Counted from the first letter of the stretch, positions 12,801 through 24,946 are shown. The stretch: DNA of 64,000 nt from Alopecurus myosuroides (GCA_028641055.1 CM054059.1:434314167-434378166); one strand, 5' to 3'. Made by a program: numbers and translations. Notes: generated by a model not told the origin, from the sequence alone.

Positions 12801-14769
12801 AGATCCCCGGTATGCCGGGTGCAGATGTAGTCGTACAATTATTGTTTCGTTGCTACTCAGTTTTATTCCAGTTAAAGTTTTTAGCAACTCTGGCTTAATG
12901 CCGGGTTGCGTTTCTATGCAAGTCCCCGAGTTGCATTTTTTATCCACTCTTTCTTTTTGTCTCAGCTCTTACCTGCAACTTGTTGCTTTTTTGGTAGTCG
13001 AGTCACAAGATTTCAAAGTTTGAGTTTCAAATACTTAGCCACTTAGAAAAATCATAGTAACGCTGCCCACCACTTAGCCGAAAAGAAAGAAAGCAGTAAT
13101 GAACACTCTATTCGTTTGCCACACGTTTCCTTTCCTTAGCAGTTTTTCGTGTGTTCATTGACCTTTGGCTTGTTCTCTGGCTTGCCATGAAGCCGGGTTG
13201 CGGACAGCAGCAGAGTCGCAGAGTTGGCCTGTGGGTTTAAACACACTACTATATATGCTTTTGAAATTCTAAGTGGTTCAACCGAATAGACAAAGTAAGA
13301 AATAGAGTAGAAACACAAGGGGCAATTTGGACGAGGGCAGTCCCCGAGTTCGAATTCAGATTACCGACTAAAATTTTAACTCGGATAAGAAAGTACATAC
13401 ACAGTTTTCTCATGAGTGAAAACGTCGGAGTAGAGCTACATTCCAAGGGCGCTTAGATTCCTCTCCAGCTCTATCCGGCCTGTTCTTCTGGGGTGCCTGT
13501 GCGTCAACTAGATAGTATGCATCATTGTGCAGGGCCTTGCTCACAATGAAAGGCCCTTCCCACGGAGGGGATAGCTTGTGCATCCCGGCCGTGCGCTGCA
13601 CGAGCCTAAGGACCATGTCTCCTTCTCGGAAAACCCTTGGGTTTACTTTCCGGCTGTGATAACGCCTCAATTTTTGCTGGTAAACAGCTGAACATGACAG
13701 AGTTAACTCTCTTGCTTCTTCTAGTAGGTCAACGTCATTTTCTCGAGCTTCTCTAGCCTCTGCCTCAGTGTAGAGGGTTACTCGGGGCGGGTCATGCTCT
13801 AGGTCAGTGGGCAACACGGCCTCAGCTCCATATACCAGGAAGAATGGTGTGTATCCAGTTGATCGGTTAGGGGTAGTCCTTAGACTCCACAACACCGCCG
13901 GCAACTCGTCTAGCCAACACCCAGGTGTTTTCAGCAATGGCTCAATCAGCCTTGGCTTTATGCCGGATAGCATCATGCCATTTGCTCTTTCAACTTGCCC
14001 ATTGGAGGCCGGATGCGCAACATATGCAACATCTAGCCGAATCCGCTTCTCCTTGCAGAATCTCGCAAAAGCACCCTCAGCAAAGTTTGTGCCATTATCA
14101 GTAATGATGTTGTGCGGGTAGCCGTATCTCAGTATCACATCTTTCAGAAAACTCACAGCTGTGGCTCCATCGCACTTCCGAATAGGCTTGACCTCAATCC
14201 ATTTGGTGAACTTGTCAACCATGACCAGGATGTGAGTCATGTTGCCTCTAGCCGGCTTGAAAGGGCCAACCATATCCAAACACCAAACTGCAAATGGCCA
14301 AGTAATGGGAATGGTCTTCGACTCGGAAGCTGGCATGTGACTCTTACTTGCAAATCTCTGGCAGCCGTTGCACTTTCTCACTATGTCTTCAGCTTGCTTC
14401 AAGGCAGTGAGCCAAAAGAAGCCGTGCCGAAAATCCTTGTTGACTAGAGCCCGAGAAGAGGCGTGGTGTCCGCATTCTCCCTGATGTATCTCCACCAGAA
14501 TTTCTTCTCCTTCCTCTGGCTCAACGCAGCGTTGCAGCACGCCAGTAGGACTTCTTCTATGCAGCACCTTGTTGAAAATAGTATAGCCCTTGTATCTTCT
14601 CTGTATCTGTCTGGCTGTAACCTCATCACTTGGCAAGGTGCCATCCGCTAGAAAGGATAATATGGGCAGAGCCCAACTCGGTGTCTCCCGCGTGGGAAAC
14701 ACTGGTTCGTCCACTTCCATTGGATCAGCCACCAATACCTCTTCTGAGTTGAGGGCAAGGTCCCGAGTC

Positions 14770-14885
14770 CCCGAGTACTCAGAAATGACCCCCTCGATGA
14801 ATGCGACAGTCCCCGAGTTGGGAGGGGCAGTCCCCGAGTAAGAAGGGACAGTCCCCGGGTTGCAGGTGCCAGTCCCCGGGTTCTC
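14770..14885 (-). repeat. degenerate repeat of AGTCCCCGAGT in the pol linker
   Basis: Between the second RNase H and the integrase, the string AGTCCCCGAGT or AGTCCCCGGGT recurs about five times at 20-30 bp spacing. It encodes repeated N/S-P/S-G-T units (NPGTGT, NPGTVP, YSGTAP, NSGTVA). The same core, TCCCCGA, forms the polypurine tract beside the LTR. Confidence 0.7.
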
Positions 14886-17694
14886 TTTTGCAGCCTCCCA
14901 GTCAATCTCCATGGGAACAGCTTCCTCTCCTGGTAGTGAAGGAACGAAGATAGATTCCAAGTTGGGGGATGTCTTGATGGATGGCTTTCTCAAATGCTGC
15001 AAGGCAATCCCAGCCGGGATGAACTGTCGAGAAGACCCCAACTTGGACAATTCATCGGCTGCGTCATTCTCTGCTCGGTGTATATGTTGGAACTCACATC
15101 CTTCAAAGAAGCCAGTCATGGTTTGCACCAGAAACAGATATGATGCCATGTTGGCATCCAGAGCATCCCATGTGCCGGATACCTGCTGCACCACCAAATC
15201 CGAGTCGCCATAACAGATGATGCGTTGCACGCCAACCTCCTTGGCTACCTTCAAACCGTGTACCACGGCCTCATACTCTGCCACATTGTTAGATGCCTTG
15301 AAATGAATCTGCAGCACGTATTTGAGTTGATCTTGCTTGGGTGACGTAAGCACCACGCCATCACCAAGGCCTTCCTTCACTTTGGAGCCATCAAAATGCA
15401 TCCTCCAGTAGTTGGTTTCTAGCGAAGGAGGCTCATACTGCACCTCAGCCCAATCCACCAGAAAATATGCTAAAGTTTGTGACTTGATGGCTTCTCTTCT
15501 CGCGTAGAGAGGAGCGTACGCGGCTATCTCAATCGCTCACTTGGCTACTCTGCCACTTGCTTCCTTGTTGCCCATAATATCCGAGATGGGAGCGGAACTC
15601 ACCACCGTGATGGGATGCTCTTGGAAATAGTGCTTCAGCTTCTTGGCGCCCAGGTACACGCCGTAAGTCATCTTCTGGTAATGCGGGTAGTTTTGCTTGG
15701 AGTTGGATAGCACTTCACTCAGATAGTACACTAGCCGCTGCACATTCTTGCCTTCCTCTTCTCTTTCCACCACAATCACCACACTGACTACTCGGTTGGT
15801 TGCCGCAATGTATAGCAACATTGGCTCTTTGGGTAGCGGACTAGCCAGGATGGGAGCGCTACCCAGCATGGCTTTCAAGTCCTTGAATGCCACATCAGCT
15901 TGTGGTGTCCAGACAAACTTGTCACTCTTCTTCATCAATTGATAAAGAGGCAAGGCCTTCTCGCCCATTCTGCCTAGGAAGCGGTTCAGAGAAGCCAGGC
16001 ATCCAGTAAACTTCTGCACATCCTTCAGAGATCTCGGCAAAGACATGCTCTCTATAGCTTTTATCTTTGAAGGATTGGCCTCAATGCCCTGACTGGATAC
16101 CAAGAAGCCGAGTAGCTTGCCAGCCGGGACGCCAAAGGTGCACTTAGTTGGGTTCAATTTCATCTTATACTTGCGCAAGTTGGCAAAAGTTTCCTCAATG
16201 TCACTAAGTAGAGTATGTGTTTTATTCGTTTTGATGGCAATGTCATCTACGTACACCTGCACATTCTTGCCAATCTGATCATGCAAGCATTTCTGCATGC
16301 ATCTCTGATAGGTAGCCCCAGCATTCCGCAACCCAAAGCACATGACACAGTAGCAATAAGCCCCGTACGGGGTAATAAAGGCAGTCTTTATTTGATCATT
16401 CGGGTTGAGAGCTATTTGATGAAATCTAGAGTAGGCATCTATGAAAGACAAAAGCTCACAACCAGCAGTGGAATCGATCACCTGATCTATGCGGGGTAGC
16501 GGAAATGGATCCTTGGGGCAGGCCTTGTTCAGGTCGGTGTAGTCCACGCACATACGCCATGCGGTGTCGGCCTTGGGGTCCTCCGTCATCTTCTCAACCA
16601 TAAACGGGTTGGCTAGCCAGTCCGGATGTAATACCTCCATGATAAAGTTGCTTATCAGCAACTTGGTGATCTGATCACCGATAGCTTTCCTCCTCTCATC
16701 ACCAAAGCGGCGCATAGCCTGCTTAACCGGCTTGGCGTCATGCCGCACATGTAGCGAGTGCTCAACCAACTCCCTCGGGACACCCGGCAGATCCTCATTG
16801 GACCAGGCGAAGACGTCCCGATTCTCACGGGGGAAGTGGATGAGCTCGCTTTCCTATTTCTCTCCCAACCTGGCGCCAATGATGGCAACACGGTCTGGGA
16901 ACTCAGGATCAACCTGGACCTTCTTCGTCTCCTGGGACGCCTGGAACGCAGTCCCGTACTGGGAACTCGGCATGCCAGGCGCACCACCTTGCGCTGCTTG
17001 CGCCATAGCCACCACCTCGTACATCTTCTTCTTCTCGGCCGCAATGACCATGGATTCCGCCAGCTGAGAACTAGCAGAGGCACACTCCAAAGACCTCTTG
17101 TAATCACCCGAGATGGTGTTGACTCCATTGGGACCAGGTATCTTCATCTTCAGGTAAGCAACATGGGTTGAAGCCATAAACTTGGTGAGGGCAGGCCTAC
17201 CGAGAAGAGCATGGTAGGGGCTCTGAAGATCAACCACCTCGAACTGGACGCACTCGGTGCGGCAGTTCTCCCTGGTACCGAATAGGACATCAACCCAGAT
17301 GCGGCCGATTGGAGCACAAGATACTCCCGGTACAATGCCATGAAATGTAGTCCTGCTGGGTAGCAGCATGTTCTCGGCAAGGCCGAGCTTCTCCAGTGTA
17401 TCCCGGTACATGATGTTGATGCTGCTGCCGTTATCTATCAGCACCTTGCTGAACCTGACATTCTTCTGAGTTCCCAAGAAGGTGGGATCCACCACCAGAG
17501 CATAGCTACCCGGGTTGGGCATCACCTTGGGATGATCAGCTCTGGACCAGGTGATCTCTTGGTCGCACCAGTGCAGGTAGTGGGGCACAGCCGGGATCAC
17601 GGTGTTTACCTCCATCGCACGCCTGTGCAATGACTGCTTGTCGGCTGGCTCGGTGGTGAACATCATGTAGCTCTCATGGTGCTCCTGGTACTGG

Positions 17695-17815
17695 TTGCGG
17701 TCTCCACCACCATTGTTGCCGTTGTTGTTGCCTTGGTTGTTGTTGTTGTTGTTCCTGTTGTTGCGGGTGTAGAAGTTGCGGTTGTTGTTGTTGTTGTTGT
17801 TGTAATTGCGGTTGG
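17695..17815 (-). repeat. trinucleotide microsatellite coding poly-Asn in gag/pro
   Basis: Runs of GTTGTTGTT (AAC on the coding strand) give several 4-7 Asn blocks separated by R, G and Q (for example NNNNNNNRNFYTRNN). This is a slippage-prone low-complexity linker between gag and protease. Confidence 0.85.
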
Positions 17816-17833
17816 CTCCCTCAGCCACTTGAT

Positions 17834-20350
17834 TCACATTCTCCCTTCTCGGAAACACTGCAGGCCTGGGAGCAGCTGCCCGAATAGGCTGCACATTGGC
17901 ATTCGCAGCCGGCAGGGGAGGAGGAGGGGGCAGGTCTTCATTCTTGATACAGTCCCACCAGCTGCACTGTCGGGTAGTGTGGTTGGCTGGCCTACTCGGA
18001 TGCCGAGTATGGAAACTGATGGCCCATCCTTCATGTTTCCGAAGACAAAACTCGGAGCTGAATCCGAGTTGCCGCTACCCTGGTGGGGAGCAGTGTAAGG
18101 CTTCTTGATGCCTTGGCCCTGATTCTGGTTTTGCCCGTATTGGGCTCCAGCAGTTTTTTGCCTTTGGCTACTCCCAGCAGTCGTGGTCACAACATTCACC
18201 TCCTCTGGATCATACCGAGTATCAATGTGGTCGCCTCTGCGCTTGTTGCGAAAGTCATTGCGCCTGTTGCCGTCCTGGAACTTCCTTCTCGGCTCTGGAG
18301 AATCGAGCAGAGGCTGAGTAGGATCACCGAGTGCATACATATCTGCAATCTTGATTGTTTCGGAGAGAGTACTCGGCATCTCTCGCTGCAGCTTGTGCCA
18401 CAACATGTTGCCATGCCTGCAGCCCTGAGCGAACCAAGTAATGGCCTGAGCCTCATACACACCTTCACAGGTGTTCCTCAAAGTACTCCACCGAGTAAGG
18501 TACTCTCGATCAGTTTCCTCTTCTCGCTGCTTGCAAGCAGACAGTTGCTGCGGCCTATTCAGCCTCTTGTAAGTGCTAGTGAAGTTGCTGATGAAGACTT
18601 CCGAGAAGTCTAGCCAGAAGTTGATACTGTCCTTGGGCAGGTTGTTGAGCCAAGTCCGATCCAGGCCCTCTAGCATTTGCGGAACATACCGCACAGCCCA
18701 TCTCCAGTTGCCGTCTGCAATATGCACAGCGGTAACATAGTCACTCAACCAGTCTTCCGGCTTGGTGCTGCCATTGTAGCACTTGGTCCCCCCTGGCCAG
18801 CTGAAAATGGTTCACGGAGGGCTCCTCCATGATGCGACGACCAAAGCAGTCTGGGTAGGGTGGCCCCTTGTTCTCGAGCTGAGCAGACCGATTGATCCGG
18901 TCCAGTTTATACCTTGCATCACTGGGCTCCAACATGCGGTCACCCACGCGATCAGTGACATCTCTTGGATCAGCATAGCCGGCTAGACCCATCTACGAGT
19001 AGCCATCATCGTAGCGGTTCTCCTGCACAACGGCGGGCTGCACCACCGGGTTGGCTGCTGGCGCAGCCGCACGCGGCTGTGCTGCCGCTGGCTGTTGCGT
19101 CCTCTGCCGAGTAGGCTGAGTAGCAGGACGCCGAGAAGGTCCTGCATGGTTTCCTCCTTGCTCCTTACTGTGAGCTTTATTGGCTTGATAGCCTGCTCCT
19201 GTAGAGTTGTGTTTCTGACCGGGCTGCCGCAGCACAGCGTGCTGTTTTGCAGCGACAGCCGGGTCGTACACCTACATCTGTTTGTTTTTTCCAGAGTTCA
19301 CACTCTGGTCTCTATCCCCACCGGGAAGCGGTGATGACGCCTGGTCCTGAGACCTCATCCCATGCGAGTGAACAACATGGGATGCGCCAGCACCCGGATT
19401 GGCTTTCCGGATCTCCTCGTTTTGCCTGCCAGCCTCTAGCACTAGCTCGTTGAGTCTATCCTGCTGCCTAGCACGCGCGTCGCCAGTGAGATGCGGCAAC
19501 TTAGCAGCCACTACCTCTGCAGCCCTAAGAGTTTTGGCGGGGGTGCTGTATCTAGGCCTACCAACAGTGTCCAAACTAGCAGATTGGCTAGCAGCCCTAC
19601 CATCTCTAGCCAGCTCAGCGCCTAAGTTGCGACGAGTAATGCCTATCTTGCTAGGCAGCCTAGAAACAGGAGTAAAGCATGCGCTGCATTGTACTCATTT
19701 TGCGCAAGGTTGAGCTCAAGCCTAACCTTCTCCAACTCCTGGGTCTCCGCGAGTAGCGCTTGACGCTGCTGCTCGATTTGCGCCCTCGTGGCGGCGAGTT
19801 CCGCCTCGGTGGGTTGCGGCATACCCAGCTGCACGGTTGCGCCTCCGCGAGCAACTGGGATCGCCGTAGACATGGAAGGAGGAAAGTTCTGGTCCTTCTC
19901 GTAGGGCTTGTGGACCCTAGCACCCACAGGTTCCTCGATGACACCAGCGGCAGCGGCCGCGCCCTTCCCGGCATCGATAGTCGGGCCTGTCATCATCACC
20001 TCCACGCTGTCCGCAGAGCAGCCAGTTGGCTTCTCGCGGGCAGCGAGTACAGCAGGAGGATCCTCCGCAACAAGCACCACCTCTGGAAACTCACGGATGA
20101 CGGTGGTGGCGACGTAGACCAGATGCGTGCCGAAGGAGAGCACCGAGCCACCTGCAGGCATGGGCCTACCGCCGAAATCTCCGGCGTTGTCGGTGACGAA
20201 GTCGAAGGAGCCGAATCTGTGGACAAGGCCACAGACCACGCGATCCCCTGAAGCTGAAACCGGTCCCGTCCGAATGTGAACTCCAGCCAGCGCCGCTGGT
20301 AGCCCCACGGTGGGTGCCAACTGTCGTGGTGGTATCACGGCAGATGCCAT
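17834..20350 (-). pseudogene. gag: gypsy gag, frameshifted
   Basis: The retrotransposon gag domain is clear at 18748-17950 (WLNNLPKDSINFWLDFSEVF, NRPQQLSACKQREEETDREY, then AITWFAQGC). The N-terminal part lies at 19574-18741 in another frame, and a still more upstream piece at 20308-19643 in a third. At least three frame changes (near 19620, 18745 and 17930) and two TAG stops (18990 and 19273 regions) break it. The upstream piece ends with a helical AELAATRAQIEQQRQALLAE segment. An ATG at 20350 lies inside the LTR. The C-terminus has an Asn-rich tract encoded by (GTT)n/(AAC)n at 17700-17815. Confidence 0.85.
20302..20319 (-). other. gypsy primer binding site
   Basis: Two bases inside the 5' LTR (which ends ...CGACA on the - strand), the - strand reads TGGCACCCACCGTGGGGC. 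This resembles the TGGCGCCCACCGTGGGGC-type site of many grass gypsy elements. The tRNA identity was not verified. Confidence 0.65.
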
Positions 20351-21185
20351 AGGATGGCTAAAGTGTTGGGGCCGATGGACGCTGGAGGTATCCGGGGAGG
20401 GATCACACGGCGAGTAGCCGCGCGTAAGGTATCTCTAGCACTGCAAACAACAAGATCTACCCAGGTTCAGGGCCCTCGTGTGGAGGTAACACCCCTACTC
20501 CTGCCTTTTTCTCTCTATATGTGTGTTTTCCGAGTAGCCGCAATACACTGTATGCCTCTTGGCCGAGTAGCCACTCTGATGCTCTCTCTCGCTCTGGTGT
20601 TGTCTCTAGCAAATAAATGCAAAGTGAAGCAACGTCCCTCGCGCAGGAGGGGGCAGGGCACCTTATATACTGGTGCCCAGCCGGATAAACAAAGATTAAA
20701 AGGTACGATGATGTGACTTGACCACTGTGACGTTGGCACGCCTCCGAGATCTCGCGTGGAGAAGTGCCGCGCCGTACGGCTGACAGCCCATGTCCGCTCT
20801 GTCAGCCTCACAGCGTAGACCTCCATCCCGTGCTGTCCCCTCTGTACTTGACAAGACTGGACGGATGCCTAACCCTGCGTCACTGATGATCACAAACCTA
20901 GTAAGTTGAACCGCACGCGGGTACGGACGCAGGATACGCGGGATCTCCTGTCAGAACGGCTCCATTGACTTCTGGCCCGAGTAGGATTGACATCCGTCTA
21001 CTTAGACCAACTTCTCTACTCGGACGAACGTAACTTCCTTGATATCTTCTCTTGTCCTTCGGTGGGTACGGCCGGATAGAAACCTACCGAGCAGCAGTAC
21101 CCGGGTAGCCGTCTACCCGGTCAACAGCAACTAGACCTTTACTTTAGCACTTGCCTTACCCCTACTCGGGGGTAACCCCCCGACA
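20322..21185 (-). repeat. gypsy 5' LTR
   Basis: Partner of 1560-2422. One extra T and about 24 base differences by eye. TG...CA termini; followed by the TSD TGTTG (21186-21190). Confidence 0.95.
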
Positions 21186-21190
21186 TGTTG

Positions 21191-21426
21191 TGCCACGTGG
21201 ACAGGGAGCGGAGGCTCCGCCCATGGCGTTTCTGCGGGATAAGACCTAGGGCGAGCGGGGGTCAACAAGATCCAATCTTATTTTCCCCCCACTCGCCCTC
21301 CCTCTTCTCCCTCACAACCGCCGCCGCCCCCAAGCTCTCCGTCGCCGGAATCGGGTGCTCCACCGCTGGGAGCCCTCCTCCTTGCCTTGGACCACCCCGG
21401 GATCGTCTTCCTCCTCTCCTTCCACC
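21191..21426 (+). promoter_or_regulatory. gene-like GC/CT-rich leader before the copia extra ORF
   Basis: After the last repeat unit, a pyrimidine-rich block (CCCCCACTCGCCCTCCC, ACAACCGCCGCCGCCCCC) leads to the ATG at 21427 in good context (CACCATGG). It resembles the 5' UTR of an ordinary grass gene rather than retroelement spacer. No TATA box could be fixed with confidence. Confidence 0.45.
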
Positions 21427-21654
21427 ATGGATGATGCGGGTATGCTTTCTCTCTCTCTCATCTAGTTGATGGATGGGGAATCACTAGGATTTTCATGATT
21501 CTTCACATCTAGATGCGTGGATTTGGTTTTGGGAGTAGAAGATCGCGAGTAAAAACCCTAGAAACCTAGATTATGAGTATTAGGTTTGAATCACTACGGT
21601 TCTTAGGGTGGAGTTCATATTCCCTACACCTTGTTATTCAACCCTAATACTAGT

Positions 21655-22215
21655 CACTAGGTATGACATACCCACGAATATCTTGAGATTGCGTGAGTAA
21701 TGACATACCCACGGACTTTTGAGTATGTGTTACTATAAGATACCCAAGCCTCGTTTTGAGACATTCTAGTTATAATATACCTAGGACTCTCTTGAGAAAT
21801 AAGAGGAGGGACCCCCAAGGGAGTTAAGCGAGATAAGAGATAGTTTATCCATATGACATACACATTACTGCTTTGAAACTTTATAGTAAATGATATACCC
21901 AAGATTATGTTTTATAGTGGCTAAAGGTAATAAAATACTTACGACTCTCGTGAGAGTGTCTAGATTCAACATACCCAAGACTTAGTTCGAGAATTTCTCG
22001 GTATGACATACCAACGATTCTTTTGAGAGTGTCTGGGTTTAACATACCGTTGACTTAGTTTGAGAGTTTACGAGTATCACATACCCAAGACTCACTCAGA
22101 TGATAGTATGGAGTCTAGGTATAGGTAATAGCACAAAAATTTGAGAGTGCACGTGTACTTACTATACCCGGGACGCTCTTGAGAGTTTAGGTATGACATA
22201 TCCAGGACTCAACGG
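21655..22215. repeat. degenerate GACATACCCA/TTGAGAG array in the intron
   Basis: The words GACATACCCA, ACTCTCTTGAGA and GAGAGTGTCT recur irregularly about every 45-60 bp. This is a decayed minisatellite inside the 2.07-kb intron of the extra ORF. Confidence 0.6.
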
Positions 22216-23504
22216 GGGCGAAAAAATAACTTTGGAATAATTTGGTCCAAAGTCTATGAACGGTTGTCTGATGATTATTAATGTTATATCTCAATGATCA
22301 TTCTTGTTGATTAAGAAATTGGCGTTTATTTAGATCCAAGGGCTATACTTTACTTACCCATATGTTTGCTGCTAGTTAAGCATGGAATTTTGTGTCTCCT
22401 AATCTTTTTTTTGTAAAAATAAAAAGAGAGAAGCATATCCATTGTTGATATCTATTAGACACTGAACTTTTGTCATAGGATATACTTCTGAAAATTTAAG
22501 GTTGTGTTTTCTTGACCATAACCAAATCCACATGGCCGTTAGCCTTTACATTGGAGCCATTAGCCTATGCAGTAAAAGTGTGGGAGTCTGAATCCAACAA
22601 AAGTGTACTGTATTATCTACAAGGTGAAGTCAGATGTGTGAAACCAAATGATTTACTAACAAACATTCCGTCAGATCTATGGAGTAGTAGCAAGTACTCT
22701 AGCAGATATGTGCACATGCATCTCCACACAAAACGACCAAGCGTGAGGCTAATCAGGCCATAGAAAGAGCATGAGATTCATGGCATGAAGAAAAGCTGAA
22801 TCGGAACAGGGATTAACTGGTTGAGGAGACTTCGGCCGCCCATTCATCTTTTGATGCGATGCGATGTGATTCAGCTGAGGAGTACTGGCAAGAATTTCAG
22901 TCTGCACGCCAGAGAATCAATATAGCTGCGGACACATAACTAAGAAATCTGAAACCTAGTGTGCTTCCTTGACTTTGGAATTGATCCATTGCAGTTGCGC
23001 CATCTCCGTTCAGCCTAAATCTCCAGTACTGAATGGACCGCACAGGAGCTATCAGCTATTGTTGCCTGCGCAGAATCGTCGTCTCCTGGTATTCGTCTTC
23101 GTGGGCGCAACCGTCCGCGCCTAGTAGCGGGAGTTGTGGTACGGGGTGGCGCAGCACGGAACTGAATGGGGGCGGTGGCGAGAGGAGGTGGACGGGTAGC
23201 TGGGAAAGAGGGACTACGGGGCGGCACAGCAGGACGCCTGGTCGAGGTCGTCGTCTCGTCAAGCGGGAGAGCACATCTGGTAGGACGGCGGTGTCGCGAG
23301 GAAAGAACTGCGATCTGTGGATGGAGATGGACTGCGGGTTACTAACCCAGATATTCAGGGACCAATTTGCAAAATTGGCTCGACGTACGACGGTCACCTC
23401 AGGCCGTATTATATAGTAGAGATATCTTTGTTCCTTGGATTTGTGCGTTTCATAAACTTGAGCATTACTCTTTCTTCATGCTTTTCTTGCTATTCCCTTC
23501 ATAG
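22216..23504. other. remainder of the intron, nothing firmly identified
   Basis: No long ORF with a recognisable product. 22880-23420 is GC-richer and ends ATTATATAGTAGAGATA, suggestive of an old small transposon or gene fragment, but no terminal repeats or TSD were found. Confidence 0.35.
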
Positions 23505-24946
23505 ATGCATCCGGCTCCAAGGGCAAGGGCAAGGGCCCTCGCACCAAGAAGATGGCTAATCGCAAGGCTCATCGGGTTGATGAAATCGAGGAAACACTGG
23601 ATCCATCTCAGCCCAAGCGCAAAAGGTTCCCGACTACCGAGAAGACATTGCCTCGTAGGGAAAAGTCTGCTTCCCAGATGTCTGAGGGGGTGTTCTTGAA
23701 AGAACATCGCGAGAACCCATATGTTATTGACCGCGACCGTTTGAAGCCACAGTTCCGGGGTAAGGACCCTCGATTCCACACTGTCTTTCAGAGCCAAATC
23801 TATCATGAGATCTTGATGAGGAAGCCCAAGGAGAATCTTGCTCCTCAACATGCTATTAATTTTGGGCATATGGAGAGGAATCCAAAGTACTTTGGAGAGG
23901 CACTTGAGCTTGTTTATGAACTTGGAATTGCTCCCATTATGCAAGTTCAACAAGATTATGATGAAGGCTTAGTCTGTGAGTTCTTGGCCACTGTGCATCT
24001 AGCCAATGAGACAGAGTGTCATCTTATTTGGATGACCAAGGGACAGTAGCTGACTATTAAGTGGTCTGAAGTGGGGACTCTTCTTGGTGGATACCCGGAT
24101 CATGGACCTTTTGCCGGTGGTGAGGAGTTTGACAGTGGATGGTTCCGTTTTCATGCCACCAATGCTCTATCTCTCTCCAAGGATCAACTCTCCCCTCTGT
24201 ATCACTGGAAGAAATTTTCTGTTGGGTTTGTCAAGGGTCTCTACCCCACTTATGATATTATGCTCCGCATCTATCGAGAGACCATCAACCCAAAGGCGGG
24301 GAACATCGATGAGATCCAAGGTTTTCTCAAGAATCTCATGCTTCTTACTCATAAGAAGCGGCTTGCCGGTTCAACTCAAAAGCTTGATGTGCTTGATTAT
24401 CTATGGAATGAGTTGTGGCACGTCATTGTCAATAGGAAGAATGCTTTATTTGGGCCCTTTATCATGAAGATCATCCTGCATGTGTGGGCGGACAAGTTCC
24501 TGGACAATCCTATTGATGATGAGCATTGGATCCCACACATGGAGAAGTGCCTTCTCATCAAGGACCACACCGAGCCTATTGTGCATCCTACACCTGCTCC
24601 TCGCAAAGTCAAGGCCAAACCACGCGTTATCGTTGATGAGGAAGAAGAAGAAGAAGAAGAGGCAGCTAGTCCCTCTCGCCCTCCTCCTTCTGACAGTGCT
24701 TTCAAGTGGATGGCAAGGGCACTCAAGAAGGTGTTCAAAGTGAACAAGAAGATTGAGCAGCATCAATGGGAAGTTCACTGTGATAAGGATCTCAAGCACC
24801 GCAAGGCAGCCAAGGCAGAGCGTCAGCTTCGTCATGATGGTGGCGATTCAGTGGAGTCCCCGGTGCTACCTAGCATCACTGACTGGGAAAAGTGGCGGGC
24901 CAAGGACTCCGCTGGGAAGCTCATTGAGTGGTCTGACGAGGAATAA

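Larger units (their letters stand above)
13410..17894 (-). pseudogene. pol: gypsy pol: protease, RT, RNase H, second RNase H, integrase
   Basis: One - strand frame runs from 17894 to 13410 with two nonsense codons (TAG at 16854-16856, TGA at 15537-15539). Protease: FSKVLIDNGSSINIMY (DNGS in place of the commoner DTGS/DGGS). RT: VDYTDLNKACPKDPFPLP, then YCVMCFGLRNAGATYQR and the catalytic VYVDDI. RNase H follows, with a second RNase H-like module (MHFDGSKVKEG, CYGDSDLVVQQV, HRAENDAADELS). Integrase has a zinc-binding region with CNGCQRF, then DMVGPF, ITDNGTNF and the downstream HPASNGQVERAN glutamate. The C-terminal part ends WNVALLRRFHS. The dual RNase H arrangement is characteristic of the Tat lineage. 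The two stops make it non-autonomous as written. Confidence 0.93.
1560..21185 (-). mobile_element. Ty3/gypsy element, Tat-like, with antisense ORF and complete TSD
   Basis: This is a full element of 19.6 kb (about 15 kb without its nested insert). It is bounded by LTRs of 863 bp (1560-2422) and 864 bp (20322-21185) that begin TGTCG and end CGACA. A perfect 5-bp target duplication TGTTG lies at 1555-1559 and 21186-21190. Gag, protease, RT, RNase H and integrase read on the - strand. Between integrase and the 3' LTR lies about 11 kb that codes on the opposite strand. The order gag-AP-RT-RH-second RNase H-INT and the extra antisense ORF match the Tat lineage (maize Grande type). About 24 substitutions separate the LTRs by eye (roughly 2.8%), so the insertion is fairly young, but all ORFs are damaged. 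Confidence 0.95.
21427..24946 (+). pseudogene. copia extra 3' ORF, two exons, function unknown
   Basis: Exon 1 is only 13 coding bases (21427-21439, ATG GAT GAT GCG G) before a GTATGC donor. Exon 2 starts at 23505 after a TTCATAG acceptor, in the matching phase, and runs to TAA at 24944-24946. One in-frame TAG lies at 24047-24049. The product (about 485 codons) starts MDDADASGSKGKGKGPRTKK and has a conserved mid-region (EALELVYELGIAPIMQ, YDEGLVCEFLATVHL, HLIWMTKG, GWFRFHATNALSLSKDQL). It ends with an acidic run (poly-Glu near 24640), Pro/Ser linker and basic coiled region. It sits between pol and the PPT, where Sireviruses keep their extra (so-called env-like) ORF. It also resembles plant transposon/retrotransposon ORF1-type proteins. 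I see no signal peptide or membrane helix. Confidence 0.75.

Noticed and set aside
19760..20251. + strand ORF of 163 codons overlapping gypsy gag.
   Set aside because: Antisense shadow of gag; no domain and no splice context.
22512..22763. 83-codon + strand ORF in the intron of the copia extra ORF.
   Set aside because: No recognisable product and no neighbouring exons.
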